Shown in pieces: positions 9,361-19,399 of a DNA stretch of 46,382 nt; positions within the stretch are counted from its first letter, which is position 1, and every line of letters begins with the position of its first letter. Under the pieces are notes generated by a model. That model was not told the origin of the DNA, did not search any database, and was given only the letters and a program-made list of their open reading frames with translations. This stretch comes from Symsagittifera roscoffensis (lineage: Eukaryota > Xenacoelomorpha > Acoela > Convolutidae): NCBI RefSeq assembly GCF_963678635.1, contig NW_026970833.1:1-46382 (forward strand). The letters run 5' to 3'. The translations under genes and the position numbers were made by a program.

Positions 9361-10114
9361 TCATTACGAGGCCAAACTGTGCTTTTTGTGCATCGTACGC
9401 GGATTCCGGAACAGGCCAAAATCAGATTTGTTGCGGATTCACAACATTGTTACCTTTCTTTGATCTTCTTTGCTGTTTTGGATTCCACAACAAATAGCTC
9501 AAACACTGTATTAAATGAAAGCGTTCAAAAAACAGGCAATTTTGCGGATTCTGCAACAAAGTTGCGGAATCCGGTACCTTTTGTGGAGTCCACAAACAAA
9601 CAATAATATATGTGCTTAGTAAATTTAAGCTTTCCTGGAATCCGCAAATGTAAGTGGAATCCGCAAATTGAAAGCGGAATCCGCAAAATGTAAGTGGAAT
9701 CCGCAAATTGTAAGTGGATTCCGCAAATTGTAAGCGGAATCCGCAAAGTGAAAGCGGATTCCACAAATAATACGTACAATTAGCAAATTGTAAGTGGATT
9801 CCGCAATTTGCAAGCGGAATCCGGAAATTGTTCGGGGAATCCGCATAAATTCACGGAATCCACTTAAATTTGCGGAATCGGCTTACAGTTGCGGAATCCA
9901 GAACTACTAGCTATAATCTCCTCCTGTTGCGGGATCCACGACAAAACGAATACAAAATTTGCGTTACAGGTGTTTGCACGCGGAATCCACAGAAATGTTG
10001 TAGGTGGAATCCATTTACACTTTGGAACTTGTTTAAAAATTAGTCTCTGGAATCCAGAAATATACAGACACAAAATTGTGCGCATATCCAGGTTCACAAT
10101 TTGACCTCGTTTTG
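9361..10114. mobile_element. TIR element with internal quasi-palindromic tandem repeats, copy 1
   Basis: The left end reads CATTACGAGGCCAAACTGTGC (9362-9382). The right end (10092-10114) is a diverged inverted copy of it. The same ends and the same internal order recur at 35619-36290, so this is one non-autonomous family. The middle is an array of roughly 20-bp units built on GCGGAWTCCGC. Beyond the array, a stretch containing GCGTTACAGGT and a TCTCTGGAATCC block is shared by both copies. No transposase is encoded. The overlapping open frames (for example 9422-9846 minus) only reflect the repeat periodicity. Confidence 0.82.
9640..9905. repeat. Tandem array of ~20-bp quasi-palindromic units
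   Basis: Consecutive units follow GTAAGTGGAATCCGCAAATT with small changes. The core GCGGAATCCGC is one base short of a perfect palindrome, and both GGAATCC and GGATTCC versions occur, so the array reads similarly on either strand. About a dozen units are visible, and spacing stays near 20 bp until the right side decays. Confidence 0.85.
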
Positions 10115-10340
10115 ATTTAAAAAACAAAATGAAGAAAACCTAATTCGAAAATGGCTCCTTTGCTACTCTTTTAAATTTGTAAAATGAGTTTTCATGATCT
10201 CGATGTTTAAAAAAATGACACAGTAAATTTGGAAAAAAAATAATAAGGTTATTTTTTAAACGTGAGATAAATAGCCAAAGCCCAATTTTTTTCTTCAAAA
10301 GTTGTTTCACATAGCATGTTTTGTATCGCAATTAGCGCAA
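10115..10340 (+). repeat. Segmental duplicate, block A left part
   Basis: Similar to about 36550-36740. Both contain a diverged TTTAAAAAAATGACACA-like stretch followed by ACATAGC and TGTTTTGTAT-like words in the same order. This shows that the sequence right of TIR copy 1 and right of TIR copy 2 descend from one duplicated unit. The giant LTR element interrupts block A just after this point. Confidence 0.6.
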
Positions 10341-10567
10341 AACTGATAACCTATGTGTTTAGTTTTGAGTTCTTGTTTAGATAAATATCCAATTGGTCGG
10401 GTCCTTCTTAATCGTAGTTTGTGCCTTGTTATTGGTCTTCTTGCAATACCTGGTATTTCTCGTATTGTTTGGAAAATTGGCGTAGATCTATTATGGATTA
10501 GAGACGTTTCTATTAAATTCTCTATTCCATTTGACATTTTTTCGGTTTTGCGATTGTCCAATTCCAA
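10307..10567 (-). CDS. Open frame crossing the end of the giant element's left LTR
   Basis: An 86-codon minus frame that starts within the left direct repeat and runs left beyond the part shared with the right repeat. It is rich in Arg/Lys and shows no stop until 10307. I recognise no family. The right repeat keeps the first ~20 codons in a similar frame and then differs. It may mark a longer true LTR on the left (10340-11025) or a chance frame. The plus-strand frame of the same DNA is also open. Confidence 0.2.
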   Translation of the reverse strand: MELDNRKTEKMSNGIENLIETSLIHNRSTPIFQTIREIPGIARRPITRHKLRLRRTRPIGYLSKQELKTKHIGYQFCANCDTKHAM

Positions 10568-11025
10568 TTTTAATTTTGTAAATTTAAGTTAGTTAAGGTC
10601 TTGTTCGAGACTGATAGTCGAAACAGATGAGTTATGGCCTTTTGGTCGTACTCATAGAGTAATTTCAGATAGTGTGCACCGTCTGTACGTCAAGATATCT
10701 TATTTTCGGCCGGATAGATTCGTGCAACTTCTTAGTCTAATACCAATCATAATCTTACTCTTACATCTCCTAGTCTCAATAGATCTAGTGTAGACTGGTT
10801 TTTGCGTATTAGTTCCTGGAGCTTTATCCAGAAGGAGAACAACTGTAGTCTAAGTTATATTCAAATTGTTCGGGTGCTAAAACAACAAGTAGTTTCAGCA
10901 CTTACAAATAAGTGCCGGTGTTAGGGCTGGAATATGAGGAATATGATTGGTTATTAGTAATAATTTATAGTGATAGACAATTGCATTATAACCAGCTAAA
11001 AATTCATAGTTTAGAACTGGTTCCA
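10504..11025 (-). repeat. 3' LTR of the giant element
   Basis: Direct repeat of 26769-27276, including the shared words GTCGTACTCATAGAGTAATT and GGATAGATTCGTGCAACTTC. In sense orientation it begins TGGAACCAGTTC after a purine-rich CGGATGGG, which could be the polypurine tract. The left limit is uncertain because an open frame continues to about 10340. Confidence 0.8.
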
Positions 11026-11054
11026 CCCATCCGGGGCTTAGAGAGTTTTTAGTT

Positions 11055-11246
11055 TTAAATGTTTATTGCTGTGAAGGACGGGTGATGTAGTTTTCTTCTG
11101 AAGTTGTGAGCAGTGACTTCTTTGAGAGGAGTGATGTAGTGGTTTGTGAGTGATGGAAGAAGATCTTTTTCTTGGTGTTTCAAAGTAGGTCTCGTTGATT
11201 GTGGGTAAACTTTAGGTAATTGTGTCAAGACTTCTGACCGATGCAA
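11055..11246 (-). pseudogene. Last open frame before the 3' LTR, unrecognised
   Basis: A 63-codon minus frame ending about 30 bp from the LTR, with histidine-, proline- and threonine-rich composition. It could be the C-terminus of the large unidentified post-env reading frame. No family recognised. Confidence 0.3.
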
Positions 11247-11387
11247 TGATGTATTGATTTCGTTAAGTTTAGAGCGAGACTACGTGCAGGGTGATGTTTG
11301 ACTTTTCTGTCTGAAGCGCCAGGTGACTGGGATCGGTATGTGAAGTCATCATCGAGATGGCTATTGGTTTGTTTCAATGGGTTTCCC

Positions 11388-11769
11388 TTATGCGACGTTG
11401 GGTCTATACTTGAAATCCTTGAGGGTCGTGACTACAGCAACAAACCATTTACATTTGCCATTCCAGTGTTGGAATGTAATCGAGATGTCATCTTCTTTGT
11501 TGCTCGTTTCTGGGGATCTGAGAAATTTTTACATACTGCTTTATATATTTACATTAATAATTTCTTTGTAAGTTTTTTTACGTATGATTTGTTATTATTT
11601 GTTCTCGCAAAAGCGTTTTTTATAATTCTGGGGCCACTCTTATCAAAAATAATTGAAGTGTCGTAGTTCAAGGTGTAGGCATGAACTTCGAGCGACGTCG
11701 TTCTGGCGGGTGAGGCCAGAAGTGGGTTAACTTTTATGGTTTCTTTGTGCAGAGTCCCTTTTTGTGTTT
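11388..11769 (-). pseudogene. Unrecognised protein remnant in the 3' part of the giant element
   Basis: Two minus frames adjoin. The first (11549-11769, about 73 codons) includes SLEVHAYTLNYDTSIIFDKS and has no ATG at its open end. The second (about 11388-11528) includes ISITFQHWNGKCKWFVAVV. Both have normal amino-acid composition and lie in the element's coding orientation, so they look like one protein broken by indels. No family recognised. The 122-codon plus-strand frame at 11298-11666 is antisense to this and is treated as a shadow. Confidence 0.4.
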
Positions 11770-12599
11770 AAACTTATGTGACATTTTTATTACGTGTTTT
11801 TCTCTATTTTGTTTTGGTTGTGTCCTTTTCTCAAAAATAGAATCATTTGCTTTGGGTTTGTGTTTTGACTTTTTTGTGTTTTGTTTTGTTTAAATAAAAC
11901 GTGAAAGTGGCTTTTAAAAATTATCCAGTTTTAATCTGAACTTAATCCGGTTTGGGTACCGTGGGACTTTCTTTCTTAGTCATGCTGTTAGCTTGTGGTT
12001 TTGTGACGTTAGTCAACTGCGTTGGTTGGGTTATAGTTCTTTACCATCCGGGTGACAGGAAATTTAGAAACAAGTTAAAAACAAGTTAGAGTTGTTATCA
12101 ATGAAAGTTTGAAACTTTAAAATCATTATTTTAAACAAATATCTTCATAGGTGAGTTGTGCGATTTGGAGAGAGTGTGTAATTTATGGGTGATTGAAGAA
12201 TTCAAAATTACAAAAAGCGTCTTATAAAAGGTTAGTACAGTCAAATTATTTGCGTTTTTGGATAAATTCACTACATTTTTATTAATTTATTGCAGTGGAT
12301 CTTTAATTTTATGATTATATTGCATTTGAAAATGAATAATTTACTGCTTTAAAGATATACTGCATTTTGTTAATTTGAATGTGAAATATTTATAGAAATA
12401 AGACTTAATTACTATTTTTTTTTCTGTTTTAGATGGATGAATGGTTAAACCTATAATGGGAAAGTGAAACTTTTTTAGAAAATGGTTAGTATGTTTTGAA
12501 TTTTTTTTGTGAAAAATTTAATTATTTTTACAAGGGATTATCGTCGGCAAAAATGCCATTTGGGATTTTCGTTTAGTGGTGTGTGATGTTGTTAGGAGT
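11770..12599. other. Gap between decayed frames of the giant element
   Basis: AT-rich, with stops in all minus frames. I see no clear coding remnant here. Part of it may be a decayed stretch of the same large 3' reading frame or a noncoding spacer. Confidence 0.4.
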
Positions 12600-13020
12600 T
12601 TAAGCAAGCATGCGGATGACTTTTTTAGTCTGGAGGAGGGGACATAGAAGCTCAAGTGCTCGGTTGAAATTAAGTTCTTCATTAGTAAGTGCGAATTCAT
12701 ATGATGTGTTTTCGATGATGTCATATAGTTTATGATTAATTTCAGCTTTGTGGATGTATTCTAGAATTGGCCTTCCGCTTTCAGCTTTGTGGACTTCGAT
12801 TGGCTGTATATACTCATGGGTGATGAATACTCATTAGTGGGCGAGAATCTTCAACATCAATGGATTTGGTGAGTGGGCAGAATGTATACATTTGTCTTAT
12901 GGGGTCGTAGTTTCGGAGGATGCCGTGGATGTTAGTGTTTTTAATACAATAGGTGAAAACAAGGAATTGCGGTCATATATATTTAGAATTAATAAAAGTG
13001 AATCTGTGTTGTGGGTTTCG
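12600..13020 (-). pseudogene. Unrecognised protein remnant in the 3' part of the giant element
   Basis: A minus frame of 77 codons is open from 12830 to 12600 (without ATG). It contains GRPILEYIHKAEINHKLYD and ends ...RMLA then stop. Upstream in the same orientation (to about 13020) similar coding-like sequence continues but is crossed by at least three stops. Composition is mixed and helix-prone. No family recognised. Confidence 0.4.
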
Positions 13021-13247
13021 TGCTGGTGTGTTGTTATGTATTGGTGTTGAATAATTTTTTAATAAGTGTATGTGTGGGTTAGTTAATTCGTAACATTATC
13101 TCGTGTCAGTAGTGTGAGTCACGTTCTTTTGGTGTTAAAAATTGTAAAGTGAGAGAGAAAGGGTTTAATTTTTTGAACTATTGATTGTAAGCTTTTGTGA
13201 CTTTTAGTTCTGATGAAATAATATTATCATACATTTTAATCTTGCTG

Positions 13248-13628
13248 TTAATAACAAAAAAAAATTCGGATTTTATAAAAAATATTCTCTGTTAGTTGAG
13301 GGTTAGTGTCTTCGTCTACTTCGCTAATCGCGTCTTCCATGAATAGTGCAATTGCGTGATCGTAGTGGTTAATGGAAAATCGACTAGTTTTTTGTGCAAC
13401 AAATCTAGTCTGTGTTTGTGTTAGTCCGATGATGGTCAACTGTTTTTCATGCAGTGCGGTTGTTAATTTGTGTATTTGGGATTGACAAATTGCATTGCCT
13501 TCGGGATTATAAGTCAAAGGGAGTGCTAGAGCGTTAATGAAATGATAATAAGATGTCCATGATAGTGATGGGAACAGGCTATATTCATCTACGTAATTCA
13601 GTTGGCTGTCGTTAGTGTTGTTATATGT
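13248..13628 (-). pseudogene. Unrecognised 126-codon open frame in the giant element
   Basis: Open from 13628 to 13248 without a start codon near its beginning. It reads as a natural protein segment, with blocks such as YVDEYSLFPSLSWTSYYHF and GLTQTQTRFVAQKTSRF and an acidic tail. The long open stretch in AT-rich sequence suggests real former coding sequence. I do not recognise the family. It lies between the proline/serine-rich frame (13731-14162) and the 12600-13020 remnant, and all three may belong to one protein. Confidence 0.45.
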
Positions 13629-13730
13629 TTATTGGGGGGAAGCAAGGTAAATTATATCTAAGAAAATTTTTCGTATTAGTTTGCTGCGGCTGAAGTGAAA
13701 ACAGTCGGGGTGGTCGGGGTGATGAAGTAC

Positions 13731-14162
13731 TTAGGCATTTGGGTGTTTTGTTTTAAATATTCGGTAGGCTCTGGTTTCTTCTACTGTGGAGGCTGGGTTG
13801 GAGGATTCGGAAGAGGATACTAAGTGTGCTATGTTCGGAATTGTTGGTGTGTTTTTGTGTTGAAGTTGCTGTTGTAAGGTTATGAAATTATCAAGCGTAT
13901 GATCTAGTTCTTCAGTGACAGGGCTGGAAGGGTCGAGCAAGCCACTTGTCAGAGGGGAGTAAATTGGGGTTGCATCTGTGTAGGAGGAGGGGGCTGAGGA
14001 ATTGTCTTCAGGAGTATGAGTCTGAAGAGGTTGGAAGGGGGTTGTGAAACAGTGGGCGGGCTGGGCTCGGAATTTTGGAGTTCGTCCGAGGTGTCATTGT
14101 TTGAATTATTAAACTGTGAAATGGTATTAAAAAAAAGTGATTGTGGAATCATCAGAATCCAT
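13731..14162 (-). pseudogene. Ser/Pro/Gln-rich frame with two compensating frameshifts
   Basis: An ATG at 14162 opens MDSDDSTITFF. A T/A-homopolymer frameshift then moves the reading to a second frame (Asn-, Ser- and Pro-rich, to about 13949). The reading returns to the first frame and ends at 13731 after a Gln-rich, helix-prone stretch. The low-complexity acidic/proline-rich start resembles a disordered or activation-type region. It could be an accessory or regulatory protein, or the N-terminus of the large 3' reading frame. No family recognised. Confidence 0.4.
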
Positions 14163-14904
14163 GCCTGTTGAATTACTGGTGAATGATGGGAATGAGCAAG
14201 AGATGAGGTCAGAAAGGGAAATACGGGAAGGTTGACGTTGAATGTTGGATGGGTAGGATAGGCAACAGTTCAGGGATCCAACTTGGCGGCTCATCGTGGG
14301 TTAAAAAATTGGTTGCTTTGAGAACGGAAATTAGTGGTATGTGGCTATTCGATGTTCTGTTCATATGTGTTGTGTAAGTTTGGTTGATGGGTTACTATAA
14401 GAGAAACTAGACTTTGTGGGTAGCTATGACTTGAGGAGGTGTGATCTGATATCGGTGTATGTCTAAATTTTCGTAATAGTAAAGATAGTTAGTTGATATT
14501 TTGGGAATTTCGTAATCGTGGTGCAGTAGGTATTGTATTTGTATTGTCTTATGGGTTGTTGTATGTATTTGGTGTGGTTGATAATTTTTTGTGATATTCA
14601 CTTATTTGAGCGTCTAAAAGGATTTCATTTATTGAGGTTGAGAAATTTTGAAAAATCCTGCAAACAAAATGCGTGCTACGCTTGCTTGTTTGTTTATTTG
14701 TGTGTATCGCGCATGTGTTATGTATTCCTTTAAACAATGAGAAAAAAAATCCTAAAAATGAACATTGCTTATAATATAGTCAATCTTTCTTAGATGTAAT
14801 AGGGCCATCCTAGAAAGGCAAGGAGTTGTTTTTTTGGGATTAAAAAACTAAAAATATTTATGGGAGATAAATCTGGTGGACAATTTTTTGTTCTTTAACT
14901 ATTT

Positions 14905-16220
14905 TTAGTCATTTATGTCTTTAAAGTATCCGCTGCAGTCTTGTGCGTAAATGTCAAAAAATCCTGCGGTTTCTGCAAGTTTTCTTAAATTTTGATCGAT
15001 TAATTGACTTTGGATCTTGTCCATTTTTGTTAGAAGTTCTAAAAATTGTTGTGTACGGATGTGATGTTGTTTGTCTAATCTTGAATATATCCCTATGGAA
15101 AGTAGATGTATATTTGGGTTACGAGTAAAAGCTTGAATGCTTTCTGGTGAAAATTATTCAATGGTGTCATAAGAGTAGGGTATGGGGTGTGAAGATTTTT
15201 TTTATCTCCATCTGGGTTTAGCTTTACTACTTTGTGGATTTCTTCAGATCGACATGGTACGGCTGTATCCCAAAAATTTGTGCGTCTGGAAAGTGTATCG
15301 ACAAAATGTAATCTTTTTTTATAGAACATAGTGATTCTTCCTAACAATGTTTGTCTTCGAAAACATATAACGGTGATAATTTTTAGTACATGTGTAATAC
15401 CATAGTATATTTACTTTGTAGTCAATAAAATTTGATCTGTTTTCTGATAAGAGATATTCTGCATAAGGTATTTTTAATACTGCTAATGCAAGTGATGGGA
15501 GAATTTGTGTTCAATGTAGTTCGCATAAATGATGTAGTGTTTCTACTTCTGATAGTGACATTTCTTGAAAAATTCTGATTTTTGTATTATGTAACCTCAT
15601 GTCTAAATGGATATCATTTGCGCCAAAGTAAGTATTGTTCATTGGTGATAGTTCTTGTAAGCGTGTGCTGCTTTATATCTTGTGGACGAAGTTTTCCACC
15701 AACGTTTCCGTTTTTCAAAAATGTTTCTGGGATGTATGAAGTTTTGTCGTTATAATTTTTGTATGTCTGAATTGGGTTAATAATTAATTTTCCAGTTTTC
15801 ATGTCGAAATTTTTTTCGTATTTGTCAAATATTTCTCAATTTTGTGTTCTGTATTGTGGAGTTTTGTATCTGCAGGCGACTTTAGTTTCGAGATTTATTT
15901 GAAAACGTAATAATTTGATTTCTTTTCCTTCGATATTTTTGTTTTGTTGATTTTTTTGTTTTATTTTGTGAGGATTAACTTGGTCAACAGGAGTTGAATC
16001 AATGAAATATTTTTGATGAAATTTTATCATTCTTGCGTTAATCTTTGCAATTTGTAGTGTTGTGCATGTGTCTTCGGGGAACCTGTGTGCGTGTTGTAGG
16101 ATCGCAATATCCTTGGTCGTTCTTACAAGGCAAGTGTATTCCCTGATATAACATTATGTACTCTTTTAAATCTCGTGTTAAATGTACTTTTTCTGATATC
16201 ATTTTCCAATCAAAAAACAT
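14905..16220 (-). pseudogene. Candidate envelope-like glycoprotein, decayed
   Basis: Minus fragments in several frames (16038-16220, 15614-16030 with one stop, about 15450-15600, 15093-15347, 14905-15090) line up as one protein after integrase. Visible features are QGYCDPTT, a WYYTC element, RRTNFWDTAVPC, TPYPTL and a late IYAQDCSGYF, with Cys residues spaced as in a secreted ectodomain. The order of a Cys-Tyr/Pro strand, an aromatic 'FVD...RR' block and a Pro-rich 'TPYP' loop reminds me of glycoproteins carried by some env-bearing invertebrate LTR elements and of chuvirus-type glycoproteins. I cannot confirm this by eye. A hydrophobic, possibly membrane-spanning stretch may follow near 14740-14900, but frameshifts obscure it. 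Env position (3' of pol) supports the call. Confidence 0.45.
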
Positions 16221-16838
16221 TATTTTCTGATATATTTATTTTTTTTTGCGTCTGCTTTGCAGTTTGAAGCATTATTTATGTTGATGTGTGGTATTCAATT
16301 TTTATCGTGTAAATCATATGTTAAACGTCCGTGTGCGCCATGGAACCGGTATTTATTGTCGAATTTTACATGTCTTTGATATCGTTCTAGTTCGACTTGA
16401 TGTGCTGAATCTGAAAACACCTGAAAATTTACTAATTTTTGTTGAGTACCTTTGTTTGCGGCTCGTTTCAATCGTCTTAATTCATTTTTTCAACCGTCAG
16501 GCTTTAGATGTAGGAGTCTTTCAATATTATTATTTTTTCAGAAAAAATCATGATCGAGTCTGTTTTTGTTTCAATTTGAGACTTGGGAACAATGAATTTT
16601 TTCCTCCGAGAATTTTGCCGTGAATTTATATCCTATTAAGGTTGTAGCTCGGGCTTTTGAGTGAAATGTTGCTATTATATTTGTTGTTTCTATTTCTGTG
16701 GTTCTGATTCGCATTGAGTTACTTGATTTATTGCGTCTTTGTGTAGTGTTTTTTGATCATTTTCTTCGCAATCTTAATGCGTAACTAATAGATCTTGTGG
16801 TCTTGTTCGGGGGGATTTTTTTTTATCTGATGTTGGTT

Positions 16839-17387
16839 CTAAAAGAATGAAAGGAAAGGTAATGAAGGATAAATTATTTTTGGAATATACATGTGTATGA
16901 TAGCCCTGAATATGGATTCTAGAACGTTATATCCAAGTGTCTTTTTAGTATATCTATCGTTTTCATAGATCAGTTTTGTTGTTATAAAAGGGTGAGGTAG
17001 ATATTGAGATGTTATGTTTGCTGGAATTAGAGATAGAGGGGGTTGTACAAAATTATTTAATTTTTCTGTAATTTCAAACTTGAGTGTTAAAGTGTCTTGT
17101 GTTAGAATTTTTATGTTGTGTTACTGTATATCTTTGTGAATGTCGTGTCTGTATTGTAATCTAATGAATGCCCAATTATGTAATCCGTGGCTATCAAGAG
17201 GTTGTCCAAATAAGGGAGAGAGTGCTACCAATGTACTCCAATCTAATCGTAGGGGTATATTATTACTTAAAAAATGTCTATATCTGTCGTCTAAATTTGT
17301 AGGGAAATTTAGTGGAAATAGTGTGGTTTGAGGTTGGCTTTTTGTTGAAGGTGTTGAAGGTAGTGATATGTTTTCTGGTAGTGACAA
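16839..17387 (-). pseudogene. Unrecognised frame with one in-frame stop
   Basis: An ATG-free reading from 17387 to 16839 (183 codons) interrupted by a single TAA near 17119. The N-terminal part is Ser/Thr/Pro-rich. The middle contains DDRYRHFLSNNIPLRLDW and GQPLDSHGLHNWAFIRL. The C-terminal part contains PLSLIPANITSQYLPHPF. The uninterrupted frame on both sides of one stop indicates recent common coding. It lies between integrase and the env-like region. It could be a structural or accessory protein. No family recognised. Confidence 0.5.
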
Positions 17388-17747
17388 AGTATATCTGAAG
17401 AAATATCTATTGGCTCATTTACCAAGTTTGTTTCACCTTGTGTGATGAGACGTTGTTATGAAGTTGGGAGATTAAATAGTTTTTCACGATTTTGTTCGGA
17501 TGTGGGGGCTGATCCTAAATAATTTGATGAGATATTAGGAGTGTTTTGTTGTGCAATTGTTTGTGATGGTGGAGGAGCACTTCAAATTGTACTACTTGAG
17601 ATATCTAGTGGATTTTGGGATGATGAGCAGGGTACATTAAATTGAACTCTGGGCGTTGTGAAATTTCTATTTCGTCTGGGATGAATTATTTGTCTTTCTA
17701 TTGTAGATGTGTGATTTTTGTTTTGACTAGGGTGTCTTGTTCTACCT

Positions 17748-17960
17748 TTATGTTGGTTCAGAGATGTTATATGTTGGTTCGCTTTGAGGTGCTTGGCGAA
17801 CTACGAGTATTAGAAGTTCGGATAAAAATGCGTGTCTTTCTTCAAATAAGTATGGATTTTCTTTAAATGATGTTCGTATTGATGATTGGGGTTGATTTTG
17901 TTGGAAGTTCTTGGGATGTCGTAGTCGGTGGGGATTTGTGTGTTGGTTGTTGATTAGCAA
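17748..17960 (-). pseudogene. Short polar open frame upstream of 16839-17387
   Basis: A 70-codon minus frame, basic and proline-rich at first and then acidic (KENPYLFEERHAFLSE). It lies in the same orientation just before the 183-codon frame and may be its N-terminal extension, separated by indels. No family recognised. Confidence 0.3.
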
Positions 17961-18117
17961 TTTGGGATTGTTCTAAGTTTTTTTCTCATAGGTATAACTT
18001 CTGTGTTGTTTATAAAATTCTTCTACGAAATTGATTTAGAGAACTGTTGCTAATGCAAAGGTATATTGCCTTTTTTATGCATTTACATATTGTGAGAGTT
18101 AGGTAGACTAAAAATTT

Positions 18118-18396
18118 TTAAAAAATATTACGAAAAGGAGAAGTATGTCTTTTTTGTTGAACTAATTTTGAAATACCGTACCTGAGGAGGTAGTCAAGGA
18201 CTTTTGAGAAGTTGAGGTAGTCTTTAGTTAGGGAATGAAAAACTACGAAAAAAGCTGCAACAAATATGATGAGGAGGAGAAAAATTGCGAGGGTGTCTAC
18301 AATGAAAAATATGCTAAATTGAAAAAAGAATAAAAAGATTGAAAAAAGTTTTGAAACTTTTGTTTTGAAGAGTCGAACTGATTGAGAAATAAGCAT
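18118..18396 (-). CDS. Membrane protein frame with one long or two short transmembrane segments
   Basis: A 92-codon minus frame. After a basic start it has a strongly hydrophobic Phe/Ile/Leu-rich stretch at about residues 17-55, broken by one Asp, then a polar C-terminal tail of about 35 residues ending near a basic RHTSPFR segment. This is the layout of a membrane anchor plus cytoplasmic tail, or of a small two-pass membrane protein. It lies about 1.6 kb downstream of integrase in sense. It could be the anchor of an envelope protein distinct from the 14.9-16.2 kb candidate. AT-rich DNA favours Phe/Ile codons, so composition alone could mislead. Confidence 0.4.
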   Translation of the reverse strand: MLISQSVRLFKTKVSKLFSIFLFFFQFSIFFIVDTLAIFLLLIIFVAAFFVVFHSLTKDYLNFSKVLDYLLRYGISKLVQQKRHTSPFRNIF

Positions 18397-19399
18397 TTGA
18401 AGAATGATCCGGTTTCTCGAATTATTTTTTTATTTTCCGAGTTGGAAATTAAGTGTGATCGGATGGCTTATTGATTTTTTTTTGGCAAGTGGATTGGGTA
18501 TGGGCAATTTTTGAATTAGGCAAGAATGGACTTCTAGGAATGAGATTCCTAGTTTTGATTTTAAGCATGAGATGATTGGGGGTATTTAGGAGTTATATGT
18601 ACTTTAGGCTGTAATGATCTTGTCTGATTTTTGCTTTAGGCTTATCCAAAGAGGGAATTTCGGAGTGTAAGATTGTTGATTACTGTATTGGTTGATAAGG
18701 GAGGGTTATAACATTTGGATTTTGTTTATCTCAGTTGTCAAATACAAACAGGTTCCTTATGTTCGACCTGGAGGTCTTTTAGTTATAGTTCAGATATGTT
18801 GTAAGTAAACAATGTGTCGGCTAACGAAGTGGTGTCAAAATGGGGTGATGTTGAACTACTTGCGATTGGCTGAATTTGAACTAGATAATTGAACTAGTTA
18901 TTTGTGGTATCATGAAAGATGGAAAGAGAAGAAATAAAAATTTTCTTTTTCTCAAAATCTGAAGTTTATAAACTGTTTAATTGATTTGAAAAGGGGTTTT
19001 GAAATTCAATTTTCTTTAATATTTGAGATTGTGGGATGAAGGTTTTATAATCTTTCCGTGGTTGATTTCGCAGTCGTAATGATTGTCGTCGTGGTGATTT
19101 TTTTTTGTTCTTGTGGCGTAAATTTTTCTTCAAGTTTTCGATTAATTCTTTGTTTTTGAGGGCTTTTTTATTAATCTAATAAAAAAGGATTTTGATGTGC
19201 TAAGTTTTGTTTTTTTGCTTTTTGATTTTAACATTTGTGTTGAAAGTATTAGGATATGTTTTTGTTGATTTTGTGCATTTGAGTTGTCATGGGCATTTTC
19301 TATTCCTGTAAAGGAGTACTATTGTGTTAATTCGCGAAGAGCTTATTCTTTTGGGTAATACGGCAAAAGATTATTTCGGTGTTGAAATATTTTTTTTTT

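Noticed and set aside
9422-9846. Three overlapping minus open frames with repeated ADSTYNLRIP-like peptides
   Set aside because: The periodic peptides come from the ~20-bp DNA repeats (a unit length not divisible by three gives the same peptide in all frames). No start, and no protein family.
10353-10592. 79-codon plus frame at the left LTR
   Set aside because: Antisense to the element's orientation and to a better minus frame.
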